From contig NC_069657.1 of NCBI RefSeq assembly GCF_027244095.1, positions 243,328,674 to 243,392,673 of the forward strand: a DNA stretch of 64,000 nt, written 5' to 3'. Positions 49,301 to 54,088 of the stretch are shown here, piece by piece. This stretch comes from Hemicordylus capensis. Taxonomy: Eukaryota; Chordata; Lepidosauria; Squamata; Cordylidae. The number at the start of each line of letters is the position of its first letter. The stretch's first letter is position 1. Position numbers and translations under genes: made by a program. Under the pieces are notes generated by a model that searched no databases, was not told the origin of the DNA, and worked only from the letters and a program-made list of their open reading frames with translations.

Positions 49301-49934
49301 ACAAGTTAACACAATGGAAAGGAAAAGAGCAGTGGTTCAGAGCAGAACCGTCAATAAAAATGTAAAAGCTGGGAATTTAGGGTGAGAGCCAGACCTGCAG
49401 AGGTGGTAAGGTGCAGTCTTCTCTCTGTTGCTGTCCCTGCCCGCCCTGCATTACTCCTTTACTTACTAGATCAATGCCATTGTCAAAGGTGAGCGGGAAG
49501 GGACCCCCATTGTTCACCAGTCCGGGAAAGAGCTTTCTTCACAGTGGATTCTACCACATGCTCCAGGGTGAAGATCATTGGTCCATTGTGAAAATGAAGG
49601 CTGTACATAGTCTGGGCCTTTCCCACTTTTTGTAGGCGTAGCAGGCTTTCCTGGATACATCTTCATAGCAGCTGGATCCCAGCAATGGAAATTCTGTCTG
49701 TGAGAGGCAAGGGAGGGGTGGGAAGAGAGCAGATCATGGTAGCTGGTCTCTTGGCAAGGTGAGTGTCTCCTCCTCTTCTTCTTCTTCTTTTTTTATAGGA
49801 AGGCACATATCAGAGCTAGGCAAGGTAAAGAGCAAGAGACAACACACAAGGAGAAACATATCCTAGCCAGAAAAGCCAGGAGCCCCGAGAGGAACCTCCT
49901 GTCCAGTTCAAAGCAGAGACTGGTCTGGGCATAA
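3698..49934 (+). CDS. FAM228A: FAM228-family protein, 11 coding exons (span)
   Basis: The eleven coding exons are 3698-3784, 15112-15222, 17778-17864, 20907-21011, 23801-23923, 25613-25687, 26754-26951, 39390-39467, 43699-43786, 45466-45610 and 49799-49934. All inner borders are AG/GT and all phases agree, giving 410 codons plus TAA. The family core is residues 197-318: a helical, charged block with LYKKWFESV, then GSAFLESYSPSTYDPLF, as I remember FAM228A and FAM228B (about 206 and 324 residues in human). The N-terminal 170 residues are low-complexity, Ser-rich and carry repeated W-L motifs. There is no signal peptide or membrane segment, so an intracellular protein is likely; the molecular function of the family is unknown to me. 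The convergent ITSN2 neighbour favours FAM228A over FAM228B, but a single ancestral FAM228 gene is possible. The start was chosen because its exon ends in an excellent phase-0 donor that matches exon 2. Confidence 0.82.
4040..4140 (-). mobile_element. Sauria SINE 3' fragment
   Basis: Reverse complement of the SINE 3' part (plus strand: GTCGACTCCCGGCGCCCACA, CAGAGCCCTGTGG). About 100 bp, in intron 1 inside the CpG island. Confidence 0.65.
4343..4597. repeat. Imperfect 255-bp palindrome (foldback element)
   Basis: The left arm begins GGGTGTGATTGGCA and the right arm ends TGCCAATCACACCC. The centre is the common foldback core ACTTCAACTCCCATAATCCC / GGGATTATGGGAGTTGAAGT. The left arm carries about 40 extra bases. 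It is probably a hAT-type foldback element nested in a second inverted repeat. Confidence 0.6.
4873..5105 (+). mobile_element. Sauria SINE, full length
   Basis: tRNA-like head with a B box like GTTTGAATCCC, the body GATATAGGAAGATGCTGAAA, and an end at about GATGGCACAACCA. A perfect 12-bp target duplication ACAGTCCACTGC flanks it (4861-4872 and 5106-5117). This is a fairly young insertion in intron 1. Confidence 0.9.
5118..6815. other. Intron 1 stretch, nothing assigned
   Basis: No exon or named repeat is recognised. A short CA-rich run lies at about 5616-5636. Confidence 0.4.
6820..6970 (-). mobile_element. LINE 3' end fragment
   Basis: The pattern TTTATATTTCACCCTATATA...GGTGGTTTACAATTTGAAC followed by A-rich sequence is the reverse of a CR1/L2-type 3' end. 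Related tails occur at 19265, 42530, 47440 and 63510. Confidence 0.5.
6971..8195. other. Intron 1 stretch, nothing assigned
   Basis: 7000-7450 is C/T-rich with overlapping open frames on both strands that look like low-complexity shadows. No exon or named element is recognised. Confidence 0.35.
8200..8277 (+). repeat. LINE-type 3' tail ending in a (TAA)n tract
   Basis: CCTAGAGATGTACATATCAG-GTGGTATAA resembles a LINE/SINE 3' end and runs into AAT repeats at about 8235-8272. The R4 element appears to have inserted at this tract. Confidence 0.5.
8278..9772 (-). mobile_element. R4/Dong-type LINE, inverted 5' segment: RT and endonuclease
   Basis: The minus-strand frames 9739-9110 and 9097-8312 encode the RT core (GIFQGDSLSPLLFVIAM, YMDDLKLYGKS with the YMDD box, MEFGLDKCA) and the C-terminal part with a CxxC...H...CC finger (CRLCKGADETVDHLISCC) and a PD-ITVVE...TIID restriction-like nuclease pattern. 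These are hallmarks of the R2/R4 group. The stretch ends at KIE beside the TAA tract. A stop separates the two frames and the 5' end is missing. The rest of the element lies in the opposite direction at 9799-10110. Confidence 0.85.
9799..10110 (+). mobile_element. R4/Dong-type LINE, 3' segment in direct orientation
   Basis: It begins EIERLWQKKTKIIPVVIGAL and ends ATAYILRQYL-stop at 9979, then a 3' UTR and an AAT-rich tail at 10083-10103. It continues the protein exactly where the inverted segment ends (KIE/EIERLW). A 15-nt direct repeat TTTTGCTGACACCAG at 9768 and 9786 lies at the junction. Confidence 0.85.
10111..10505. other. Intron 1 stretch, nothing assigned
   Basis: No exon or repeat is recognised. 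Confidence 0.35.
10510..10800 (-). mobile_element. CR1 3' fragment carrying a foldback insertion
   Basis: 10518-10578 (GATCTTGGAGGTCTTCTAGC, CCCCTGCTCAGTGCAGG) and 10725-10790 are reverse CR1 3'-end sequence. Between them, about 10582-10721, is a palindromic element with the core ACTACAACTC.CATCATCC and its mirror. Confidence 0.6.
10930..11059. mobile_element. hAT foldback MITE
   Basis: 130 bp, almost wholly palindromic, with ends TAGTGTTCCCTGTAAGAGGG and CCCTCTTACAGGGAACACTG. It is flanked by the perfect 8-bp target duplication CTGTGCAT. It has no coding capacity. Confidence 0.85.
11100..12540. other. Intron 1 stretch, nothing assigned
   Basis: No exon or named repeat is recognised; short open frames lack coding character. 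Confidence 0.35.
12543..12838. repeat. Foldback element of about 295 bp
   Basis: The arms begin CTACATACC and end GATATGTAG. Each contains GATGAAAATAGGGACACTCC and GGGGCTGATGGGTC or its complement, so almost the whole unit is an inverted repeat. Probably a MITE; the family was not identified. Confidence 0.6.
12900..13860 (-). mobile_element. CR1 LINE fragment, endonuclease region
   Basis: The minus-strand frame at 13267-13064 encodes MVIAGYKLYRKDREGQTGGG and VALYVKEGIE, the CR1 AP-endonuclease region. The flanking minus-strand sequence looks like the upstream ORF2/ORF1 area. It is 5' and 3' truncated. Confidence 0.7.
13975..14589. mobile_element. Non-autonomous hAT-like element with (CT)n
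   Basis: It begins CCAGGGGTGTAGCAAG, ends CGCTATGCCTG, and has a 7/8 target duplication (AATTACTT / TATTACTT). Inside are a (CT)n run at 14211-14254, a (GA)n run at about 14349 and CATGCATG-like palindromes. Open frames across it are repeat artefacts. Confidence 0.55.
14590..15111. other. End of intron 1, nothing assigned
   Basis: Only the acceptor region of exon 2 is recognised, a T-rich tract at about 15090-15111. Confidence 0.4.
15112..15222 (+). CDS. FAM228A: FAM228 exon 2
   Basis: 37 codons, phase 0 at both ends, acceptor TTTTCTAG and donor AAG|GTGAAC. It encodes a Ser/Asp-rich run, then GEDWLIKVCCPGARHRYRRP. The W-L-I-K/R...C-P core recurs in exon 4, suggesting an internal duplication. 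Confidence 0.8.
15709..15841. mobile_element. hAT foldback MITE
   Basis: 133 bp with ends TAGTATTCCCTCTAACA and TGTTAGAGGGAACACTG. The target duplication is 7/8 (TTCCCAGG / TCCCCAGG). Same family as 10930 and 42974. Confidence 0.8.
15850..17290. other. Intron 2 stretch, nothing assigned
   Basis: No exon or named element is recognised. Confidence 0.35.
17299..17666. mobile_element. Tigger/pogo-like non-autonomous element
   Basis: 368 bp with terminal inverted repeats CAGTGGTCCCTCTACTTACG and its counterpart CGTAAGTCGAGGGACCACTG, flanked by TA on both sides. The interior repeats the motif GTAAGTCGA several times. There is no transposase frame. Confidence 0.8.
17778..17864 (+). CDS. FAM228A: FAM228 exon 3
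   Basis: 29 codons, phase 0 at both ends, acceptor CATCATAG and donor CAG|GTACAA. It encodes a polar linker with an acidic centre (LDKEDDFTET). No motif is recognised; the call rests on the borders and on phase agreement with its neighbours. Confidence 0.7.
17865..18890. other. Intron 3 stretch, nothing assigned
   Basis: A poly-G run lies at about 18420-18434. No exon or repeat family is recognised. Confidence 0.35.
18895..19080. repeat. Unassigned LINE-like tail
   Basis: GTCAGTCTTTATTAGTACAG followed by A-rich blocks resembles the pieces at 1108-1300 and 58360. Probably a reversed LINE 3' end of a family I cannot name. Confidence 0.35.
19140..20176 (+). mobile_element. CR1 LINE 3' part with a nested LINE tail
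   Basis: CR1 RT-region sequence at 19180-19262 resumes at about 19390 and continues to the CR1 3' end (GAGGGCAACAAAGATGATCA, TTGACCTCCAGCTCTATGAA) and the ATTCTATG tail. 19265-19385 is a reversed LINE 3' end. An (AAAAT)n run lies at about 19545-19574. Confidence 0.7.
20177..20906. other. End of intron 3, nothing assigned
   Basis: No exon or repeat family is recognised. Confidence 0.35.
20907..21011 (+). CDS. FAM228A: FAM228 exon 4
   Basis: 35 codons, phase 0 at both ends, acceptor TAACTAG and donor CAA|GTGAGT. It encodes SSDLQWLIRLRCPRAQ, which mirrors the exon 2 core (WLI, basic residue, then CP). Confidence 0.78.
21150..21300 (+). mobile_element. CR1 3' end fragment
   Basis: CTGCACTGAGCAGGGGGTTG and AAGGTCCCTTCCAGCACTAG are the CR1 3' terminal segment. 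Confidence 0.65.
21301..23800. other. Intron 4 stretch, mostly unassigned
   Basis: 21890-21975 (CCGTCGCTAATCCCATGTG, GCAGCTCTTGCGAGAGCAGC) resembles the 5' part of the Helitron-like element at 28836. Nothing else is recognised. Confidence 0.35.
23801..23923 (+). CDS. FAM228A: FAM228 exon 5
   Basis: 41 codons, phase 0 at both ends, with a pyrimidine-rich tract before the TTTTGCAAG acceptor and donor CAG|GTATGG. A Ser/Asn-rich segment ends in ASENWLTQKNIFTAQ, a third W-L motif. The NWL/DWL..K pattern resembles what I remember of the FAM228B N-terminus. Confidence 0.8.
24255..24342 (+). mobile_element. L2-like LINE 3' end with (TCAA)n
   Basis: ACCGCCCTGAGCCATTTTTG-GAAGGGCGGTATATCAATCA, then AAATAAATAAA. 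The same terminus as 39165-39243. Confidence 0.65.
24392..24752. mobile_element. Foldback hAT-like element of 361 bp
   Basis: Two arms of about 150 bp are mirror images (CCTCTGTGCATGCACAGCAG centrally, GTGAGTGCCGTAGGCAGGGC and its complement). The ends are CAGTGGCAGC and GCCCCCACTG. The target duplication is 7/8 (ATGGGACT / ATGGGGCT). Confidence 0.75.
24761..25612. other. End of intron 5, nothing assigned
   Basis: No element is recognised apart from the exon 6 acceptor. Confidence 0.35.
25613..25687 (+). CDS. FAM228A: FAM228 exon 6
   Basis: 25 codons, phase 0 at both ends, acceptor TTATTAG and donor AGG|GTAAGA. It encodes a predicted helix (VSAARFLLERENCFVR) that leads into the conserved core. 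Confidence 0.83.
25688..26753. other. Intron 6, nothing assigned
   Basis: No exon or repeat family is recognised. Confidence 0.35.
26754..26951 (+). CDS. FAM228A: FAM228 exon 7 (family core)
   Basis: 66 codons, phase 0 at both ends, acceptor TCTATTAG and donor CAG|GTATTG. It encodes a charged, helical region: EVDRYLKHSDFLALRRRE, then LYKKWFESVSCP, then an acidic/basic run ending in LSLYLNYYNKQ. The LYKKW motif followed by a helix and a Y/N-rich end is the family signature, so this is the strongest exon for the assignment. Confidence 0.9.
26952..28025. other. Start of intron 7, nothing assigned
   Basis: Short frames at 27287-27900 lack coding signatures. No named element is recognised. Confidence 0.35.
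28034..28802. mobile_element. hAT element with TAGAGATGTGCAC ends, split by a SINE
   Basis: The terminal inverted repeats TAGAGATGTGCACGGAAC and GGTTTGTGCACATCCCTA are flanked by a perfect 8-bp duplication GCCCACAT (28026, 28803). About 465 bp belongs to the element itself; the rest is the 5S SINE. Same end sequences as the 1.8-kb copy at 59106. Confidence 0.8.
28213..28516 (+). mobile_element. 5S-rRNA-derived SINE
   Basis: The head AGCTAAGCAGGGTC...CATATGAATGGGAGACTAG matches the internal promoter region of 5S rRNA (GCTAAGCAGGGTC, GGATGGGAGAC). The body ends CAGCTTCCTATGTTCCTGTG. Flanked by CCAGAAG (28206 and 28517). It sits inside the hAT element. Confidence 0.75.
28836..29265 (+). mobile_element. 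Helitron-like non-autonomous element
   Basis: It begins TCTCTATATATAATTCTCTA and ends with a hairpin (CACGCAGA-TAC-TCTGCGTG, 29236-29254) followed 6 nt later by GCTAG|T, the Helitron 3' signature. The expected A before the 5' TC is not seen. No Rep/helicase frame. Confidence 0.55.
29266..30925. other. Intron 7 stretch, little assigned
   Basis: 29385-29515 looks like a decayed tRNA-type SINE (GGTTGTTGTGAGGATGA). The rest is not recognised. Confidence 0.35.
32330..32755 (+). mobile_element. hAT MITE, complete, inside the DIRS fossil
   Basis: 426 bp with ends CAGGGGTGTAACTATAATAG and CCAACCTTGCTATGCCCCTG, and a perfect 8-bp duplication TCAACTGG (32322, 32756). It has a short (AT)n run and no transposase. 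Same family as 57036 and 2676. Confidence 0.88.
35351..36005. mobile_element. CR1-derived sequence inside the DIRS fossil
   Basis: 35351-35660 is the common repeat starting ACATAAGAACAGCCCTGCTG and ending in CR1 3'-like sequence. 35690-36005 on the minus strand encodes the CR1 RT piece GENQHGFCKGKSCLMNLLKF. The two pieces differ in orientation, so at least two events are likely. Confidence 0.6.
36444..36971 (+). other. Proline/serine-rich open frame of unknown origin
   Basis: 175 codons from an ATG, about 150 bp after the DIRS fossil and inside intron 7. The product is Pro/Ser/Phe-rich, becomes SPPPAPQPSISSSQQPQPSQ, and ends SHRRYQARQKNSDSAKYP. It has no splice context with FAM228. The C/T-rich base composition could by itself yield a long frame. 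The origin is not recognised. Confidence 0.3.
37000..38075. other. Intron 7 stretch with a simple repeat
   Basis: 37230-37290 resembles a LINE 3' tail (ATTGTAAGCTCCTTGGGGCA). A (TTTA)n run lies at about 37338-37396, followed by CTATACCGCCCAAAAC, the reverse of a LINE 3' end. The rest is unassigned. Confidence 0.4.
38080..38560 (+). mobile_element. CR1 LINE 3' end
   Basis: GAGGGCAACAAAGATGG, GGCATTAGGAGGAACTCCCT and ACCTTCCAACTCTATGACAC are the CR1 3' segment. It is 5'-truncated. Confidence 0.7.
38600..39245 (+). mobile_element. L2/CR1-type LINE, 3' part
   Basis: A plus-strand frame at 38584-39021 encodes LQLVQNAAARLVSGANRRD, LKQLHWLPICFRAKYKVL, APGLWNALPAEI and RRALKTYLFGLAF, then a stop and a 3' UTR ending GAAGGGCGGTATATCAATCA with (TCAA)n at 39206-39230. 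It is 5'-truncated, and the RT C-terminal frame is open over this length. Confidence 0.7.
39390..39467 (+). CDS. FAM228A: FAM228 exon 8
   Basis: 26 codons, phase 0 at both ends, acceptor CTTACGTAG and donor AAG|GTATGA. It encodes GSAFLESYSPSTYDPLFLK, matching the family pattern G-N/S-x-F-x-E-x-Y-x-P-x-x-Y-x-P. It follows a 12.4-kb intron that holds the DIRS fossil. Confidence 0.88.
39468..41100. other. Intron 8 stretch, little assigned
   Basis: A hAT-type end (TTCATGCACATCCCTA) at about 40372-40387 belongs to the TAGAGATGTGCAC family, but its partner was not found. The rest is unassigned. Confidence 0.35.
41104..41466. mobile_element. Tigger/pogo-like non-autonomous element, second family
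   Basis: 363 bp with ends CAGTCATCCCTCACTAACC and GTTGACAAGGGATGATTG, flanked by TA on both sides. There is no transposase frame. Confidence 0.75.
41467..42970. other. Intron 8 stretch with one probable element
   Basis: 41843-42290 begins ATTGAGGCTGTTCTCACGAG, similar to the reversed end at 48210-48232 (GTTGTGAGAATGACCTCAAT), so a non-autonomous DNA element is likely but its ends are not fixed. 42530-42600 is a reversed LINE 3' tail. Confidence 0.4.
42974..43109. mobile_element. hAT foldback MITE
   Basis: 136 bp, ends CAGTGCGCCCTCTAAC and TTAGAGGGAACACTG, palindromic core ACTACAACTCCCATAATCCC. The target duplication is imperfect (GTTAGTTG / GATAGTTC). Confidence 0.7.
43235..43279. repeat. 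Perfect 18-bp hairpin
   Basis: ATGCAATGCTCAATAATG, a 9-nt loop, then its exact complement CATTATTGAGCATTGCAT. It lies in intron 8, about 420 bp before exon 9. Confidence 0.9.
43699..43786 (+). CDS. FAM228A: FAM228 exon 9
   Basis: 29 codons plus one base, acceptor TTTCATAG and donor CAG|GTACTC. It encodes SIPHLCDPLLKEIQ and then a helical stretch. Phase 1 at its end is completed by the first two bases of exon 10. Confidence 0.83.
43975..44160 (-). mobile_element. Decayed tRNA-derived SINE
   Basis: CCCATTTCATCCTCGCAACA to CCATTACACAATACTGGCTC has the layout of the copy at 44439 with more divergence. Confidence 0.5.
44439..44683 (-). mobile_element. tRNA-derived SINE
   Basis: Read on the minus strand it begins GAGAGCCAGCGTGGTGTAGT, has tRNA-like A/B boxes (GGGTAGAGTGCTGGACTAGG, GAGTTCATATCCCC), then CAGGGTTGTTGTGAAAGAG and GGGATATAAATG with an A/T-rich tail. 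Intron 9. Confidence 0.75.
45271..45422. mobile_element. Foldback MITE
   Basis: Mirror arms GCTAGAGCAGGACTGCTCAG and GAGCAGCTCTGCTCTAGAG around an ACTACAGCTCCCACAATCCC core. It sits 40 bp before exon 10. Confidence 0.65.
45466..45610 (+). CDS. FAM228A: FAM228 exon 10
   Basis: 145 nt, acceptor TTCCCACAG and donor CAG|GTAAAG. It encodes GKIFSSKEMNELHKAELPLL and then RQLMNPIEWLKIPAGYMESE. The phase 1 entry and phase 2 exit match both neighbours. Confidence 0.85.
45611..49798. other. Intron 10, mostly unassigned
   Basis: An octamer cluster lies at 46070-46136. 47440-47500 is a reversed LINE 3' tail (GTATACCGCCTTTCATT). About 47820-48232 is GC-rich and ends GTTGTGAGAATGACCTCAAT, a probable DNA element. 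Poly-G at about 47632-47648. No exon is seen. Confidence 0.4.
46070..46136. promoter_or_regulatory. Cluster of four octamer (POU) motifs
   Basis: ATTTGCAT at 46070, 46097 and 46129, and ATGCAAAT at 46108, within 67 bp. Whether it is bound is unknown; it could equally be a decayed short tandem repeat. Confidence 0.4.
49799..49934 (+). CDS. FAM228A: FAM228 exon 11 (last, with stop)
   Basis: A strong CT-rich tract precedes the TTTTTTTATAG acceptor. One base completes an Arg codon, then 44 codons and TAA at 49932-49934. The C-terminus is highly basic (KAHIRARQGKEQETTHKEKH and on). No further family motif is seen after it. Confidence 0.78.
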
Positions 49935-50451
49935 CCTCATGCTTTCTGCCATTTATAATGGGCTGCCTCTTAAATCCAAGAGGAGGAGGCTTTCACGGAA
50001 GATGTTTGTCCTGTCCATCTATCCTAATGGAATAGTACTGTGTTGTTCACACACCGTGTATGTTACACTGTCCCCCGATCTTACCAATGTAACTACTGGC
50101 AAGGCTTTATTTTGCATATCGTTGAAAAGTCATATGTTAGGATATGGGTCAGTCTGTCATAATTTTTTTTCTTGTGTCAGAATAACAGCCTCGACATAAC
50201 TCAGTGTACAAGTGGTGCAGCATTAGTGCCTGACAATGGTGGACAGCATTAACCATCCTAATTTCATTCTGTTAAAAGGCAAAAAATGATCACCACTAGA
50301 AACCTGAGTTCTATGGATTTCAAGAACTGGGGTGACTCGTCCTGGCTTCCACGGAACAAGAGAGGCTCCTCTACCAGGAAATCAGATTTTTCAGTATGTC
50401 CGGTCTCATGGCAAACCAAATACTAAATGGCTCATCCGTTTTGAAACCAGC

Positions 50452-50457
50452 AATAAA
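50452..50457 (+). other. Candidate FAM228 poly(A) signal
   Basis: AATAAA on the plus strand, about 520 bp after the FAM228 stop, and the first canonical hexamer I see there. It would give a 3' UTR of roughly 0.54 kb. Confidence 0.4.
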
Positions 50458-52689
50458 ATCTGCTTCCTAATGAGGCCTCTTTGAAGTGGATTCCTTGTCC
50501 AAGATTGTAAAGCAAAAGTAGTGAGGCTAATGTGAGCTACAGTTAACAGTAAATACTTGGAAAGTAAAAAGATAGATCCTCAGCTTTTTGCATCAGTCAC
50601 AGGCAACTAAGAACACAACAGTACAGTGTGGAATATAGATAAGCCGCAGAGCTTAGCTGTTTTAGAGCGGCTGCATCAATATTTGCTAACCCTCGGATTA
50701 GGAGTCATAGGCTGAGGGCAGTCTTGGTCCATAGAGCCTCATGTTTGGAAATCATAAAGCAGACAGCAGAGTTTCCTGCTGTATAATACTCAAGGAACAC
50801 ATGGATTAAATGCTCTGTGCACTTGCAAAGCTATTTTTGCACATGTAATATCAGTGTGGCCTTTGCTACAGTAGGGTGAGCTCTCAAACTGCAAAATATA
50901 TTCACCAACCTATTCAAATTGAAAAAACTCTAAACAGGCGCTTGGTACATTTCTAAAGTGGCAAGATTAATTCAGCAGTTATTGATCCAGTCTACAGTGC
51001 AGTAGCATAGAGTGCTGAGATACTGCATACAAGTCTGTTGAAACGCAGTTAAGTAAACGGGCACATAACTTTCAGGCACCATTTTTTTAAGGCTTAAGAT
51101 TTTTCTGGCATAAGCCAGAAATGAAGGGGGCTCAAACTGTGTGTCACCTATAGATCAAATATCCCTGAGTTTACTTGGTATAGTTGCACAATACTGTTTG
51201 TTTTTTTAACAAGGATTGTAGTCAGCACATAGAGTACAAACATCTGAGTTAATGTCAGCTTTGTGGGTGCAAGAGTGTAAAATGGTACTGCTCTTGCAAG
51301 AGGAGGCTGAGTTATTCAGGACTTAGCATTTTCCTAATAAGAACCATTCTCTAGAGTTGGAAATATTCATATAGCAGCTAAGTGAACTTCTAGAGACGGA
51401 TACGAAGCAAAAGACTGTCCAGCCAGTTGTTCAATACATAGTGTCCTTCATTGCTAGCCTTGGAGCAGATGGGAAATCTGTTCATTACTGTCTACCCAAT
51501 TGAATATTTCAAGCTGCAAATTGTAGTAATTGAGACTTGGTTGACATTGCCCTATAGAGGTGACATGAAAGTTGCCATTACTCAGGCGGCGGCAGAAGCC
51601 AAGAATCCATTTATATGACCATATGTAATGAATTAACATGATGCCTGCACACCTGACATCCAGAAAATACATAGAAAGGAAAGCAAATACCAGAGGCTAC
51701 TTCCAAGAAAGATGCCTAAAGTGAGCCTGCTGAACGTGTTCTGCTGAACTTGAGATAACTGGACAGCCTTTTCCTCCCCCATCATGTTCTTAGAACTGAT
51801 GGATGAAGATTCCAGTTTGGATATAAATATTAACTCTGGTAATGAACTCTGCTAGTTGTTCTTTTTTACAGTTGATTTGCAACATGTACGCATTTAGTAC
51901 TGTAGGCAAACTGGTTAAAAGGATTAGTTACATCTCACAAGAAACAGTAACACATTCTATTACTTTAAGAATGGTAAATCTAAATAATTCTGTTCTCTCA
52001 TAGAAATTTGGTAGTTTTGTAATACTCAAATGTTGATTGAGTATTCATATTGACACTATATTCAACTAAATGTGAAGTTGTCCCGTCCCCCCCACCCCAG
52101 AAATGTTATTGTACACAGAGGTTTATAGAAAGTGGGATCTCATTCTGTTTAATTGAATCCATACTCTCAGAAAATCATCTTTTTTATTTTGTATTAGAAA
52201 CAATGAATCACAGAAACTGTTATATTCAGGCTGGGTTTGCAATTCTGCTAGAACCAGTTAGGCAAGTTAACACCTAAAAGATACAACTTCAGTAAATATT
52301 TCACATTGTATACAGTGCTTAAACATCAGTGAGGCAAGTTAAAGAGGCATTTCTCATGGGTTTGCATATTTCTCCAAAACCCACAACTACTTTCAGCATT
52401 CCCAGTAATGAACATGTCTCACCAGGAGTGCTTCTTTTGCAAGTCCCACAAAAATCAAGCAGAGCTGTGCTGGAGCTTTTGTACAGGAAACATTTCAGGG
52501 GGGCACTTGGCACCCACCAGAACTAGCTTGCTGCAGCTGTATTTCCATAAAATCCTATGAGCAATTTCCATAATAAATGTAACATTTCTATAAATTTATT
52601 TGAGTTTAGTTCCTGCATTACTTCTTTGTCTTCCAAATTGAGCAGCACAATAAAACTAATTTGTAGAAAATAATTATGCCTCTGTATAG

Positions 52690-52695
52690 TTTATT
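52690..52695 (-). other. Candidate ITSN2 poly(A) signal
   Basis: AATAAA on the minus strand, about 1.24 kb after the ITSN2 stop; the only nearer copy lies within about 12 bp of the stop. A weaker ATTAAA lies at 53592-53597. Further minus-strand AATAAA hexamers at 52595-52600 and 52183-52188 are alternatives. Confidence 0.35.
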
Positions 52696-53930
52696 AATAA
52701 GCTTATTTTATGCAGATTACATATATCTTGACTGCAATCTATGTAATATTAGTTGTGCTTAAGTCTCATTCAAAACAATGGGACTTAAGTGTAATAAATG
52801 TTTTCTAGACTGGGGCTTTTGGCTATGACAAGTCTTAAAGGTCCACATTCTAAGGAAATCTGCAAGAAAACCCAATTGTTTTTTTAAAAAACAAATATTA
52901 AAACAGCAGAAAAGTATCCATAGTGTAGGTCACAGTATTTAAAATGAATCATTTTTTCTAATCATTCCTTTTTATAACCACATTGACTCAGAAAATGGAA
53001 CAGAATTAAAAAGTTCTAACTTCCTCATCAAATGCCAAAGTAAAGAACTACTGGTAGATCGTGGTGTGATTTGCAGTTGGTAGGGTTTTTGATTTTCAGT
53101 GCTTTAACAGCAAGTAAAATTGCAAGTTTTTTAAAAAAGTCATTGCTGGCTTTGTGTTAATTGTTCATTTTTTACGCCTCAGTGTTCCTAACCTGTAAAA
53201 TATGAGTATTAATTGGTTCTCTTTCACTAGGTGTTTGTGCAAATCTGCTGCTGTCCAGCTCTAATGTTTTGTGTTCACATCCCTGATCTGTAGTAACTTG
53301 TATTTTTACATGCAGGCCATATAGCCCATAGAATGTAGCATGTAATTGGCTCTGGTTGGTGGAACCTCAAAGTTTTGATTAAAAACAAACTAGATCCCAC
53401 AAGCCTAAAATCTGCCTCCCCTTGCTTAAAGCGTCCTGAACTGCTAAAACTTAGCTTATATTCCTTACAACTAATATCCTGAGATGAAAGTCAAGTGGAG
53501 ATCATATTCCAGGCTTGAGATAAAATTATTCTCAAACCCCCCCCACAATTATTCAGTCTATATATTAATATGTAATTAATATATTAACCTGTTTAATTAC
53601 TTTAAACATACTTTTAAAATGCCAGATTCCTAATTAATACTTTTAAGAGCCCTGAATGGAAACATTGGCATCTGCATTCAAAAATGTCCATCTCAATAAA
53701 GGCACTGTGCTACAATATCTTATATACAGTACATTTTACATTGCATAGACTGCCACCAACTTCAGCTCACACACCAAAGAAATAATGTACAACAGGTGAA
53801 CCGGAGACATGATTCAGCAGCAAGAATTCCTGCTCAGGTACCTGCCTGGGTTGAAAACCTATTTGTAAATAAAACACTTCCTAGTCCAATGGGGATAATC
53901 TTTGTTATTCCCCCTTTTTTATTTTTGCCT

Positions 53931-54088
53931 TTAGAGGAGTGTTTTCTGGTCAAATAATTGCAGATCAAAGCGTACCCACACTTCTCCTGTTGCTACTTCA
54001 TGTAGCAGTAAATGTTTAGTTGTAGGTCCCTTGTTTTCCTGCTCTGTTCTGATTTTGGCTACTGGAACTTCTGTGCGACCCAAGAAAT
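53931..54088 (-). CDS. ITSN2: ITSN2 last exon (coding part)
   Basis: 158 nt from acceptor GTTCAACAG to TAA at 53931-53933. It encodes [20 protein letters not shown], then [20 protein letters not shown] and ends KTLL, the natural intersectin-2 C-terminus. Confidence 0.95.

Larger units (their letters stand above)
49935..53930. other. Convergent intergenic region and 3' UTRs
   Basis: No open frame or repeat with recognisable ends is seen in this 4-kb stretch between the two stop codons, in contrast to the repeat-dense introns on each side. It should hold the 3' UTRs of both genes. It is AT-rich and mostly unique-looking. Confidence 0.5.
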
